In this document: piece by piece, positions 26,530 to 36,673 of the stretch
Layout of the letters: each line of letters starts with the position of its first letter
Numbering within the stretch: the stretch's first letter is position 1
Assembly: GCF_004119445.1 (NCBI RefSeq)
Contig: NZ_QICI01000003.1
Location: 1-64,000, forward strand
Direction: 5' to 3'
DNA length: 64,000 bases
Source: Chryseobacterium sp. CH21
Lineage (GTDB): Bacteria > Bacteroidota > Bacteroidia > Flavobacteriales > Weeksellaceae
The notes under the pieces: generated by a model
The model's input: only the letters and a program-made list of their open reading frames with translations
Told to the model about the DNA's origin: nothing
The model's database searches: none
Program-made: the position numbers and the translations under genes

Positions 26530-29500
26530 CTAAAAACAATTATCATTTAATGTACTTTTTAATAGAAGGATCTTAACTTTTGTAATCTCTGCAAGTTGAA
26601 CTATAGTGTTTGCTCCAAGTATTTCCATTATTGATAAATTAATACCAAGGTTAGACTGAATAGCTACAACTAATTCAACCGACATTATGGAATCAAATCC
26701 AAGATCTGTTAATTTACTGTCAGGAGTTAATAACTCTTTATTACCACCTGTAATCTCAGTAATTAATTCTTTAATTCCATCTATGATAATATGATCCCAT
26801 TTTGTCTCTTCCAGTGTAAAAAGATTACTGATAAAAGCAGATAAAGATTCATTATGCTGACTATCAAGTAAACCACTTAATCTTTTCCAGGAACCAGGAA
26901 GGGAATCAGACATTTTATTCCAATCTACATCAATAATACCAATGTGGTTTTGAAAGTTCCTGATGGCATCACCCATTAAGTTAAGTCCAACCGATGGAGG
27001 AATTAATTTAAACCCGATATTGGTTAAATGAGATTGTACCATGTGGTTTCTTGCTACCATCCCTGTTTCTGCCATAGCTCCCCAACTTATACTTGTAGAA
27101 GGAAACCCTTGTCTTATTCTGTCTAATGTGAGTCCATCTAAAAAGCAATTCGCTGTAACATAAGCCAGCTGTCCTGGATTACCAATATAACTTAATGCAG
27201 AGGAATAGCATATAAAGAATTTTAAAGGGATATCTTTCGTTTGTTCATGAAGATATAATGCTCCTTGTGCTTTAGGTAAAAACACCTTGTCGAAAGAATC
27301 ATTTGTAATAGATTCTATAACAGAATCTTCAAGAACAGCCGCTGCATGGATAACACCAGTCAATTGTAGCTTTTTATCCGAAGAGTAGTCTAAAGCTATT
27401 TTTACGGATTCTTTATTGGTAACATCTATTTGAATAGGGTACACCGAACAACCATATGCTTCTATTTTTTTTTGAATCGGCAAGTCTCCATTGGTTATTT
27501 TTCCGTTTCTGCTTGCCAGTATAAGATGCTTCACACCTTGTCCTGCCAACCACAATGCTGTTCTCAAACCAAAACCACTACAACCTCCGGTTATTAAAAC
27601 ACATTCATTTTCTTTGAAGCTTAAATTTTCTCTTAATTCCGGAACCGTTTCAATGTCTTGATTTGTAAAATCTATAATGGCTTTTCCGGAAAAGTTTCCA
27701 GAAGCTAATTTTTTGAAAGCTTCTTTGCTTTGCCCTACTGTAAAGACTTCATAAGGAAGCGATGGTAGTTTTTTTTCAGAGTAAGCATGAAGGAAGCTTT
27801 CAAAAAATTCTCGAAAACGAAGTGGTGACAGCAGTATACTTTTATCAAGATCAAATGCAATAAACTGTATGCTTTTGTTAAAGGGAAGAAGTGATAATTT
27901 GTTATTGGTTGTAATATCCTGCTTACCTATTTCTATAAATCTTCCTGATGTTCTGATTAGACGTAAACTTCTATATAAAGCAGGCCCAGCCAATGAGTTT
28001 AACACCACATCAACACCCTGTTCATTAGTATGCTCTAAAATATCTTCATAAAAATTCAATGATCTTGAATCATAAATATTTTCAATACCCATTGTTTTTA
28101 GTAGGGCTCTTTTTTCATCGGTACCCGCAGTAGCATATATTATAGCACCTCTACTTAATGCTATATTACATGCTGCCAGTCCCACGCCTCCTGCAGCCGC
28201 ATGAATAAGTATACGCTCTCCTTTTTGTAAATGTCCGAGTTCAACCAATGTTACCCAAGCAGTAAGATAAACTAAAAAGGTTGAACTTTCCAGGAAAGAA
28301 ATTTCTTCAGGCAATTTGTGTACAAAATCCTTATTTACATTAATATATGTTCTTAAACCATTCCCATTGAAATAGACTCTGTCGCCTACTTTAAATTCAG
28401 TAACAGAGGGATGTAGCTGTGTAATAATACCTGCACCTTCCATACCAAAATCAGTTCCAAAAAGGGTATTCTCCAATGCAGCTTCATTCAACAATCCCAT
28501 AGCCTTCATAGCATCTTTAAAATTAAGGGATGACGCAGCTACCTTTATTTGTACTTCGTTAATACCTGGGGCTTCTACCTCCATATTTCTGAAAACAATA
28601 CTATCTATTTTACCTTTTTGTAATATATCGAATCGGAAGGCTTGATTTTCTTTTTTCTTTGTCAGATTTTTCGCCCTTTGTGGATAAGAAATATCCTCTC
28701 GTACTAGCTTACCTTGGCTCCATCCAGATGTAGTATAAATTAACTCCTCTTCTTTAAATGAACTTTGAACAAGTGTTTGCAGCCCATTTTCATCCAATGA
28801 ATGCTGCAAATCAATAGTTTTTAATTGGATGTGTGGCATTTCAATAGCAACGACCCTGGCAAAACCTGTCAACGCTGTATGATGAGGAGATATTTTCTCG
28901 ATCGTTGGAAGGGTTTCATCGATAAGACCATATTGTACCAATAGTAATAAACGATGCAGCTGCTTCTTTACAACATTATGCTGTAATAATGTAATTAACC
29001 GGTGACAATCAGCCAAGGCGTCCACCACGCTATCCTTTTCAGCTTTTGATGCAATGTATACTAATTGAAACTCTTTATCTTGAATTGAGCTCAATTCATC
29101 GACCGGAATAAAGTGAATCGGAAGTTCGGAAGGAAAAGAAAGAGTATTAAATACTGAGCGATCACCAGTTGCTACTAAAGGAATCTGAGCAAACTTATCA
29201 TTTCCTGTCAACTGATAGGGAGCGAAACTATATTTGTATATCCACTTCTGCTGTTGGTTGGAATCACTCTCAATTTGTGCTGTTTTACAAAACAACCCTT
29301 GAAGATCAACTAAGATATTTCCGTCCCTATCTAACAATTGTAAATTTCCTGTAAGATTACTTGCTGTTTCCTCAATGATACTTGCTACACAATAAACAGT
29401 TGATGACAAAGGAGCAAATACTTTAATGCTATCAATTTTAATGGGGAGATAGGTTTTACCGGGGTTATTGTTGGCAGACAAAAGCAAAATAGATTGAAAT

Positions 29501-32500
29501 GCTCCATCCAAAATAGCAGGAGATACAATAGACTGCACTTCTGACCCTTCTTTTAATGAATTTTGTAAAACAGCAAACACTTCATTACTATTTACAAATG
29601 AGTAAGAAGAAATGGTTTGAAACGATGTTTGATAGTTCAGTCCAATAGATGAAAAATAACGGTAGGCATCAGTCTTTTTAAAAACTTCAGGAAACAACAG
29701 CAGTGAGCTAATATTACGAATTGGCAAAGGTATATATTTATCAGTGGTCCATGCTATGCCCTTTGCATGAACAGTCCAGTTATTATTAATTTTTGACGAA
29801 ATAGAAAACACCCCATCAGGGCTTAGCGCAGTAAACAGTTCCGGGAATTCTCCTTCTCTAAAGGAAAGTGGTGAAGTAAATTCTATGAAGTCTGCAATCA
29901 ACGTTCCACCTGATGACTTAGCGGATAGTACTGATAATATACTTTCTATATATCCCGCCCCGGGAAAAATGATGCTATTTCCGATTTGGTGATCTTTGAA
30001 ATATGATAAAGCAGGTCTGTTTATTTGTGTTTTCCAGCAAATATCAGGTCCATCCAGTTTTTCCTGCAAAAAAGGATTTGCATTATTTTCTCCTGCTAGA
30101 AAACTGCTGATTTCATTTGCTTGCATCCATGACTCTTCTTTATCCCAACCATATCCAGGTAACCTTATTGGTTGACCATTAATTCCCGGATTTAATGAAA
30201 CGTTAACACCCGCCCCAATAAGACCTTCTATATTTGCGTCAATAGAAGCTCTTTCTTCAGAGTGACGTTTTAATGTATAAAAAGTATTTACCCTTGCTCC
30301 CAAGTCCGCAGCTATTTCTCTGATAGAGCCACCTAATACAGGATGCGGACCAATTTCCATAAAATTAGTATAACCCTGGCTAATAAGATTTCCAAGAGTC
30401 TGACTGAAAAACACTTCGTAACGTATATTCATCCACCAGTATTCAGCATTATGTGCCACTGAATTAACCCGTTGTGAAGTGACCGTTGAGTATAAAGGAA
30501 TGACAGGTAAAGTAGGTTTGACAAAGGAGAATGCTTCCAGGGATTCTTCTTTCAGTATCTCAGCCTGTGAAGAATGATAAGCTACTTCTACCCGCACAAA
30601 TTTTGAAAAAATACCATCACTTGTTAGCTGTCGATCAAGTAGGCTTAAGTCATCTTCAGCTCCTGCTATCGTTAACGATTGCGGAGAGTTAATAGTCGCT
30701 ATTTCTAAAGTTGAAAATGATTTTAAGTAATGAGCAGCATTTTCATAATCCAATCCAACAGATAGTAATGTACCTCTACCTGCTATTTTTTGAAGAATTG
30801 TTCCTCTGTGATATACCATCTCAACCCCTTCTTCCAAAGTCATCGCCTTAGCAATAACTGCCGCAGCAACTTCTCCTACACTATGTCCAATTATTGCATC
30901 CGGCTGTACTCCTTTTGATGCTAACATCTCACTAAGCCCTATTTGTATAAAAAAGTTGGCAGGCTGGGCTAAATAATTTTTGGTAATTTGTGATGTAGCT
31001 TCTGGCTTCTGCATCTCAGCAAGCAGTGAATAACCAGCAATAGCACTATAAATTGCATCACATTTATCTATGGTGTTCCTAAATACGCTATTCTCATTAT
31101 AAAGCTCTTTTCCCATACCATACCATTGAGGCCCCATACCTGTAAATACCCAGACTAATCTTTGATCATGGGTTGCTGATACTTTAGGATATTCCTCTTT
31201 TTGTAATTTTAGTTCAATAGCCTCTATCAATCCTTCTCTACTTCCTGCTTCCAGCACCCAGGCAAAGTCATGTCTAGTTTTCCTTTTAGTTAACGTATAG
31301 GCTAAATTATTAAGGGATATAGCCTTTTCTTTCTCAAGAAAATTCAGCAAATTTTCTGCATTCTCTTTCAATGACCTTACTGATTTGCCTGAAATGACAA
31401 ATTGATAAGTCTTTAAATTTTCTTTAATTTGAGGAGAAACCACCTGATCAAACCCCGATAAAATAGCATGTCCATTGGTTCCACCATATCCAAAGGAATT
31501 AACAGCTGCCAGAGTTGGTTTTTTATCTAAATACCAATTATCTCCCCGTAAAGGGATATTGATATTTAGCTCATCAAAAGGTATATGAGAGGCTAATGGG
31601 CCAAGGTTCATGTGGGGTAAAATTTCTCTATTTTTCAGTACTAATGCTGCTTTAATAACTCCAGCTACGCCGGAAGCTGCCTCTGTATGACCAATATTTA
31701 TCTTTACTGAACCCACAGGTAAGGGGGATTTTCTATCTTTACCATATATATATCCCAACGCACCCAATTCAATGGGATCACCGGCCTTTGTACCAGTACC
31801 GTGAGCCTCTACATAATCTATGGAAGATGGGGATATATTACATGCCTTAAGAGCATCTTTTATAACATTGATTTGGGCTTCCTGGTTGGGGAGGGATATC
31901 CCCTCTGTCCTCCCATCCTGGTTAATGGCAGTACTTTCGATAACAGCATAAATATCATCATTATCTTCTATTGCCTTATCAAGTTCTTTTAAGACGATCA
32001 GACCAGCACCTTCTCCTCTTCCATACCCGTCAGCTTGTTCAAAAAAAGCTTTAGATCTTCCGTCTCTGGCCAGATATTTTCCCTTAGACATTAATATACT
32101 TGCAGCAGGATTGATCATTATATTCACTCCTCCGGCAATGGCAATATCCGTTTCATTATTTTTAATAGCCTGGCAAGCTAAGTGGATAGCAACCATTGAT
32201 GAAGAACAGGCTGTATCAACACTAAAAGAAGGACCCATTAGGTCAAAAGCATGGGATAGCCTGTTAGATAGTAACGTAGCGGTACCTGCCGTAGGAGTAT
32301 GTGTGTTTATGTATCGTAATGTGTCACCTGTGGTTCGTAACAATAAATTATCTAACATAAATCCACCAATAAAAACCCCTGTATTTGTCTTTTTGAGTGA
32401 ATGAATATCCAATCCAGCATCATCGAATGCTTCATAAGCTATTTCAAGTAAAAGTTTTTGCTGAGGATCAAGTGTCATACTTTCCCTGGCCGAAATACCA

Positions 32501-32739
32501 AAAAAGTTATAATCAAAATCATAAATACTTTGTTGTAAAAATGCACCTTTTTTTGTATACATTTTTCCCGGAGCATCTTCATTGTGATCATAGAATTTAT
32601 CCAAACTCCACCGGTCGGTCGGAACATCAACTATAGCATCTTTACAGTTTTTTAACTGGGTCCAGAAGCTTTCGGAATTGGTAATATTGCCTGCATATCG
32701 GCAACCAATCCCAATAATGGCAATCTTTTTTTGTTTCAT
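26530..32739 (-). CDS. Highly reducing type I polyketide synthase (KS-AT-DH-ER-KR-ACP)
   Basis: This is a 2069-residue single-module synthase. KS spans about 1-430, with C178 in DTACSSS, the histidine in EAHGTGT and K/H in KINIGHTEAA. AT spans about 510-840, with S620 in GHSVGE and VAYHS at the specificity position. DH is about 890-1170 (H917, then PGAGY). ER is about 1430-1720 (GMEGAG, AAAGGVGLA). KR is about 1750-1930 (TGGCSGFGL, Y1860 in LAYVTAN). A carrier domain follows with S2017 in LGFDSIMS. No methyltransferase or thioesterase domain is present. The domain order is that of animal fatty acid synthase and fungal reducing synthases, so an iterative, fully reduced chain is expected. The upstream thioester reductase could release it. 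Malonyl preference is unclear because the motif is neither HAFH nor YASH. It needs a phosphopantetheinyl transferase from elsewhere. It stays open through A8 and A9 tracts, unlike its neighbour. Confidence 0.93.
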   Translation of the reverse strand: MKQKKIAIIGIGCRYAGNITNSESFWTQLKNCKDAIVDVPTDRWSLDKFYDHNEDAPGKMYTKKGAFLQQSIYDFDYNFFGISARESMTLDPQQKLLLEIAYEAFDDAGLDIHSLKKTNTGVFIGGFMLDNLLLRTTGDTLRYINTHTPTAGTATLLSNRLSHAFDLMGPSFSVDTACSSSMVAIHLACQAIKNNETDIAIAGGVNIMINPAASILMSKGKYLARDGRSKAFFEQADGYGRGEGAGLIVLKELDKAIEDNDDIYAVIESTAINQDGRTEGISLPNQEAQINVIKDALKACNISPSSIDYVEAHGTGTKAGDPIELGALGYIYGKDRKSPLPVGSVKINIGHTEAASGVAGVIKAALVLKNREILPHMNLGPLASHIPFDELNINIPLRGDNWYLDKKPTLAAVNSFGYGGTNGHAILSGFDQVVSPQIKENLKTYQFVISGKSVRSLKENAENLLNFLEKEKAISLNNLAYTLTKRKTRHDFAWVLEAGSREGLIEAIELKLQKEEYPKVSATHDQRLVWVFTGMGPQWYGMGKELYNENSVFRNTIDKCDAIYSAIAGYSLLAEMQKPEATSQITKNYLAQPANFFIQIGLSEMLASKGVQPDAIIGHSVGEVAAAVIAKAMTLEEGVEMVYHRGTILQKIAGRGTLLSVGLDYENAAHYLKSFSTLEIATINSPQSLTIAGAEDDLSLLDRQLTSDGIFSKFVRVEVAYHSSQAEILKEESLEAFSFVKPTLPVIPLYSTVTSQRVNSVAHNAEYWWMNIRYEVFFSQTLGNLISQGYTNFMEIGPHPVLGGSIREIAADLGARVNTFYTLKRHSEERASIDANIEGLIGAGVNVSLNPGINGQPIRLPGYGWDKEESWMQANEISSFLAGENNANPFLQEKLDGPDICWKTQINRPALSYFKDHQIGNSIIFPGAGYIESILSVLSAKSSGGTLIADFIEFTSPLSFREGEFPELFTALSPDGVFSISSKINNNWTVHAKGIAWTTDKYIPLPIRNISSLLLFPEVFKKTDAYRYFSSIGLNYQTSFQTISSYSFVNSNEVFAVLQNSLKEGSEVQSIVSPAILDGAFQSILLLSANNNPGKTYLPIKIDSIKVFAPLSSTVYCVASIIEETASNLTGNLQLLDRDGNILVDLQGLFCKTAQIESDSNQQQKWIYKYSFAPYQLTGNDKFAQIPLVATGDRSVFNTLSFPSELPIHFIPVDELSSIQDKEFQLVYIASKAEKDSVVDALADCHRLITLLQHNVVKKQLHRLLLLVQYGLIDETLPTIEKISPHHTALTGFARVVAIEMPHIQLKTIDLQHSLDENGLQTLVQSSFKEEELIYTTSGWSQGKLVREDISYPQRAKNLTKKKENQAFRFDILQKGKIDSIVFRNMEVEAPGINEVQIKVAASSLNFKDAMKAMGLLNEAALENTLFGTDFGMEGAGIITQLHPSVTEFKVGDRVYFNGNGLRTYINVNKDFVHKLPEEISFLESSTFLVYLTAWVTLVELGHLQKGERILIHAAAGGVGLAACNIALSRGAIIYATAGTDEKRALLKTMGIENIYDSRSLNFYEDILEHTNEQGVDVVLNSLAGPALYRSLRLIRTSGRFIEIGKQDITTNNKLSLLPFNKSIQFIAFDLDKSILLSPLRFREFFESFLHAYSEKKLPSLPYEVFTVGQSKEAFKKLASGNFSGKAIIDFTNQDIETVPELRENLSFKENECVLITGGCSGFGLRTALWLAGQGVKHLILASRNGKITNGDLPIQKKIEAYGCSVYPIQIDVTNKESVKIALDYSSDKKLQLTGVIHAAAVLEDSVIESITNDSFDKVFLPKAQGALYLHEQTKDIPLKFFICYSSALSYIGNPGQLAYVTANCFLDGLTLDRIRQGFPSTSISWGAMAETGMVARNHMVQSHLTNIGFKLIPPSVGLNLMGDAIRNFQNHIGIIDVDWNKMSDSLPGSWKRLSGLLDSQHNESLSAFISNLFTLEETKWDHIIIDGIKELITEITGGNKELLTPDSKLTDLGFDSIMSVELVVAIQSNLGINLSIMEILGANTIVQLAEITKVKILLLKSTLNDNCF

Positions 32740-32777
32740 AGAAATATTTGTAATTTAGGTTTGTTTCTTATAATAAT

Positions 32778-33943
32778 TTAAAGCGATCGGAATTCATTTT
32801 CATATGCGAAGGAGTACAAATCTTTAAATCTCCTTTCAACATCTATCTCGGGAACATCTGCCATGATTTCTTTAAGAGTAGTGGTATCAAACTGATGGTG
32901 AGGAATCATTAAGTAATGAGAGAGTACTGGAGCTATCACGTCATAATATTGCTTTTCTGTTTTCGTCATGGTTTCACGAAGTGGAGGAGCATCGATAAGC
33001 TCACATCTTATACCTTCATAACTGCATATACACTGAAGCAAATAAGTGATGGATACCTGATTTACACTCACAGCATTTAGTTGTTCAATCATATTATTAT
33101 CAAATGAACAGGCGATCGTTTTAGCTACATAATCAACAGGAACAATATTCATACTACCTGTTGGATTTGACTCAATTCTGATTTTTTCTCCCGGTTGAAT
33201 TATATCTGTAGATGAACATGCCAGTAAAAACTTACCTAACATATAGAATACATTGAACTCTGGAGTGTAATATAGAGGTTCATCAAGCATGCGTCCACAA
33301 ATACTAGAAGGTCTTATAATCTGCCATTTTTTTCATGCTGCTGGCAATATTGAATAAGCTCCAGCTCCATCTTTATTTTGAACTCCTCATATGGAATTCT
33401 ATGTTGTAAAATTTCCTCAACAACAGGATTATGATTCTCATCAAACGAGATGTACTGGTTGGAGACTACAGGATTATACCTGCCTTTAGAAAAAGTAGTG
33501 CTTATAAAAATAAACCTATATAATCTTGGAGTAACCCATTGCAATATATGCTTGGTAGCCAGATAGTTATGAGTAAAAACTTTTTCATGTGCCGCAGCTG
33601 TATTAGATAAATCCGTTTCTGCAGCAGCATGTATAACATAGAAATTATTGTAATTTCCAAGAACTTCAAGATGTACATTGGTGAGCTCTTCTATAGCTGC
33701 TTCAATAAGAACAATATGTTTCAGGAGTTCATCCTCATTATATTTATCCAGATAAGCAGGTCTAAAGCGATGCCTAACTATTGACACTAATCTTTCATGT
33801 CCAGTTTGACCGGACTTAGATCTTATAATTACTATTAGCTTTCCTTTTTTTTGACCATCTGCATATTGGCGCAATAGTTCATACAATACATGTCTTCCAA
33901 GTATTCCCGTTGCTCCGGTAATCAGTATATTTGTTTTTATCAT
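32778..33943 (-). pseudogene. Thioester-reductase-type NAD(P)-binding protein, split by one frameshift
   Basis: The first part (33943 down to 33314) has the nucleotide-binding motif ILITGATGILGRHVLYELL, then FYVIHAAAETDLS and FIFISTTFSKG, and a YEEFK pair matching the YxxxK catalytic motif. This is the NAD_binding_4 pattern of Lys2, carboxylic acid reductase and fatty acyl-CoA reductase domains. The second part (33290 down to 32778) supplies the substrate-binding half (NIVPVDYVAKTIACSF). One more A at the A7 tract (T7 at 33327-33333) joins them as QHEKKWQIIRPSSICGRMLDEP, perfectly family-like, giving about 388 residues. It lies 38 bases upstream of the synthase on the same strand. It probably reduces the acyl-ACP thioester to an aldehyde or alcohol. 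Confidence 0.8.
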
Positions 33944-34489
33944 TGGAAAAAATTTTTATATAATAAGAAGTAAGTACAGATCTATACATATGAAATAATA
34001 AAAAACCTATATTTTTATTTTATTTTCAAAAATAAACAATTATTAGCTATTTTTTAACATAAAAAAACCGTAATTTAAAACATTTTTTAAATTTGCATTA
34101 ATACAATTTAAAAATTACTCTTTAAAAAAAATGGTTTGGAAAATAAATACCTAATTGTCGCATTGAATTTGGCAGAACCTGCAATATGATATTTGCCCGA
34201 GTGTTGAAATAAATGAATACATCATCCCTATTCAAAATAAATTACTATAGTTTTTCTAATATTCTACTATTTTTAATATAATATTATCAAATTATAATTC
34301 ATTAGAGCCTTAGTGAAAGCAGTAAAAATACTCATCATTAGCATAAACTAAATTATAGTCAAAATCTTAAAATTGAAAGAACAAAATTACCGTCACTCAT
34401 TGTGAAGGTAAACATAAATACAAAAATATAGAGATTTTGTGTTTTTGTTATTTTGTATTTATTCCATTAGATTCAGATACCTTTAGTGC
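33944..34489. other. Intergenic region upstream of the reductase-synthase operon
   Basis: The 546 bases are extremely AT rich. The minus strand has a TATTTTTG element fitting the TAnnTTTG promoter pattern, near 34030. On the plus strand TAAATTTG (around 34088) precedes a short frame starting ATG at about 34132 (MVWKINT, or MVWKNKYLIVALNLAEPA if one A is added). This may be the start of a lost gene. No other feature is supported. Confidence 0.3.
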
Positions 34490-35566
34490 CTAAGCTAAAA
34501 TATTTGCAAATATGATGGCATTTTGTACCTGCATCCCTCCTGAAATATATCCATTACCCGCATAGCCATAAGAAGATTTCTGTATGGGGCGATAACCACC
34601 TGAACTTGGAGCGACAAAAGGTTCAATAGTTACGCTATTATATTCATTTGCATTTTCATTACTTAAAAATCCACCATCTCCAAACCAAACAAAATTTAAG
34701 GAAGAATGTCTTAATCCAGAAATTCCTGTTCTAGAGGTAGTACTGTTAATTGGCTGAGCATAGCTATAGGGAATAAAACCACTGGTAAGACCAGAAATAT
34801 TTACGGTTGTAGAAGCATCTTCACCCCAGTTTTTTCCTCTGACATCTCCAAAGGGGCCATTCAATATTGGATCGTTTGTGTTGGAAATAGCATATACGGA
34901 ACCTGCTCCACCTCCATAAACGGTAGAAATCGCCGGATCAGAAAATATTGCTCTCATTAAGTTTTGAGAAGAAGGTGTATCATCTCCAAATGCGATCAAA
35001 ACCCCTTTGTTATTTAAATAGTTAGCAAAATATCCCGCTGCGGTAGCATCTGCAATATAAGGATATCCAACAATTACGATATCTGGCTTATTATTTAATG
35101 CTGTAAGTAATACTGAATTTGCAGGAGATGCCCCTAAAGAAGTGTGCGTGTATCCACCTGATTTTACTATACTTGTTGCTACTGTTCCAAAATTAGTTGA
35201 GGAGTCCATTAAACTTCTAGAAGGCCCTGTATAAGCACTATATCCATAAGCCGTCTCAGCTCCGATATGTAAAACCTTTTTAATAGGGATAGTTATAACC
35301 ACAATAATACTACAAGTACTCGCTCCATCCGCACTATTGCTGGTTATTGTCATAACTTTATCAGCTGTGGAAGTTGGTATCCCACTTCCCGTTAATGTTA
35401 AATTTTGATTGCCACTAACTGTAAAAGTACCCGCTCCCCTAAATGAAATACCATCCACTGTGTTTGTTATAACAGAATAACTTCCTAACGTTGTAACAGT
35501 TACAGGCAATACAATCGTATTAGTACTGCTTAAGGCTGTACCTTTTGTATACACACCATTTACCAT
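34490..35566 (-). CDS. Secreted surface protein, N-terminally decayed
   Basis: The 358-residue open frame has no plausible start. Upstream the same frame continues meaningfully (FSANGVGTTCTPVVSV...TFSLSCGSA) to an in-frame TAG near 35675, and a signal-like sequence lies further up in other frames. The N-terminal half looks like a beta-sandwich adhesin domain (VTVTTLGSYSVITNTVDGISFRGAGTFT). The C-terminal half begins KVLHIGAETAYGYSAY and includes KPDIVIVGYPYIAD and GDVRGKNWGEDAST, a domain seen in secreted Flavobacteriia proteins and faintly like a glutamine-amidotransferase fold. Function unknown. It is probably a pseudogene because the secretion signal is out of frame. Confidence 0.6.
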   Translation of the reverse strand: MVNGVYTKGTALSSTNTIVLPVTVTTLGSYSVITNTVDGISFRGAGTFTVSGNQNLTLTGSGIPTSTADKVMTITSNSADGASTCSIIVVITIPIKKVLHIGAETAYGYSAYTGPSRSLMDSSTNFGTVATSIVKSGGYTHTSLGASPANSVLLTALNNKPDIVIVGYPYIADATAAGYFANYLNNKGVLIAFGDDTPSSQNLMRAIFSDPAISTVYGGGAGSVYAISNTNDPILNGPFGDVRGKNWGEDASTTVNISGLTSGFIPYSYAQPINSTTSRTGISGLRHSSLNFVWFGDGGFLSNENANEYNSVTIEPFVAPSSGGYRPIQKSSYGYAGNGYISGGMQVQNAIIFANILA

Positions 35567-36011
35567 GGCACTACCACAAGATAGAGAAAATGTTCCAGCA
35601 GCGGTTAAGACATTAACACTGACAACAGGTGTACATGTAGTACCTACTCCATTTGCAGAAAAAGATAAACACTAAATACCCCAAACCAACCCCGAAAAAA
35701 TAATTTTCAGCTAAAATGATACGCCTTTTTCTTTTAGTTCTTGAATACTTTCTTGAGATTATTGCTTTTGATAGTATTTATACGATCCTAAAGTTCAATA
35801 ATCCTTCTAATAATAGTCTATTTCTAAAATATAAAATAAACTGAAGTGTGAGGCATTGTTATTTTACATTCAAAAGTAGTTTTATCTTAGTTTTATTTGT
35901 AATTTAACAATCTGGGCTATGTGTCAAATATAGAATGATTTGGTGCGAACCTGAAATATATCCAAATTATTATAAGAAAAGATAATTAAAAAATCACTAT
36001 AAAATAATATA
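35567..36011. other. Decayed 5' region of the surface protein gene
   Basis: On the minus strand, fragments in two frames (KNNLKK-like and KKKAYHFS, then FSGLVWGI) resemble the usual signal-peptide start of flavobacterial surface proteins. Stops and frame changes interrupt them. The remaining bases up to the lysoplasmalogenase gene are AT rich, with no other gene I can support. Confidence 0.3.
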
Positions 36012-36662
36012 ATGATAAAATCTATCAATATCAAATTGTTATTAGTCCTTCTTTCCATCGTTTTTGCATTTGATTTAGTGTTTATTGCGATAGATCGTAG
36101 TTCTTGGCGGTTTCTTTCCAAGCCACTGTTGTTACCTATTATGATCTGGTTTTATTTTACTTACTCCAAACAGGATGTATTTCGGATAAACCAATGGTTT
36201 TTGTCTGGATTAATTTTGAGTTTTTTTGGGGATGTGTTTTTGTTATTCGGATGGGGATTTATGCCCGGTTTGGGCAGCTTTTTATTGGCTCATATTTGTT
36301 ACATCGTTTATTTTTTTAAGATTAGAAAGAAAAATGTGTGGATTTGGATCACCGTTGTTCTGCTATATTTAGGCTCGTTTATTTACTATATATATCCGTA
36401 TTTAAACGAAATGAAGATACCCGTGGTGATTTACGGAATCACCATTGCTACGATGCTGTATTTTAGTATCAATACTCGTTCTTTATTATTAGTCATAGGA
36501 GCTATTTTGTTTGTATTATCAGATTCTGTATTGGCTATTAATATGTTCGTACAGCATACTATCGGGAAAGAACTTGTTGTTATGATTACGTATGTTTTAG
36601 CCCAATTGATGTTGGTATTGGGAGTGGTTGATGTTGAAAAAAAGAATAGAATTATTCAATAA
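36012..36662 (+). CDS. YhhN/TMEM86-family membrane protein (lysoplasmalogenase-like)
   Basis: The 216-residue protein has about eight transmembrane helices and the family motifs SKPLLLPIMIWFYFTY, LSFFGDVFLL and LFVLSDSVLAINMF, whose conserved aspartates are thought to form the active site. Animal TMEM86 members cleave the vinyl-ether bond of lysoplasmalogens; the bacterial YhhN role is less defined. It is followed 11 bases later by an alkylglycerol-monooxygenase-like hydroxylase, so an ether-lipid or lipid-remodelling role is reasonable. The genes read in the opposite direction to the polyketide operon. Confidence 0.85.
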   Translation: MIKSINIKLLLVLLSIVFAFDLVFIAIDRSSWRFLSKPLLLPIMIWFYFTYSKQDVFRINQWFLSGLILSFFGDVFLLFGWGFMPGLGSFLLAHICYIVYFFKIRKKNVWIWITVVLLYLGSFIYYIYPYLNEMKIPVVIYGITIATMLYFSINTRSLLLVIGAILFVLSDSVLAINMFVQHTIGKELVVMITYVLAQLMLVLGVVDVEKKNRIIQ

Positions 36663-36673
36663 AATGAAGACTT

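Noticed and set aside
34132..34190. Small gene starting MVWKINT
   Set aside because: It stops after seven codons. A one-base repair gives only about 19 residues, so there is too little to call a gene.
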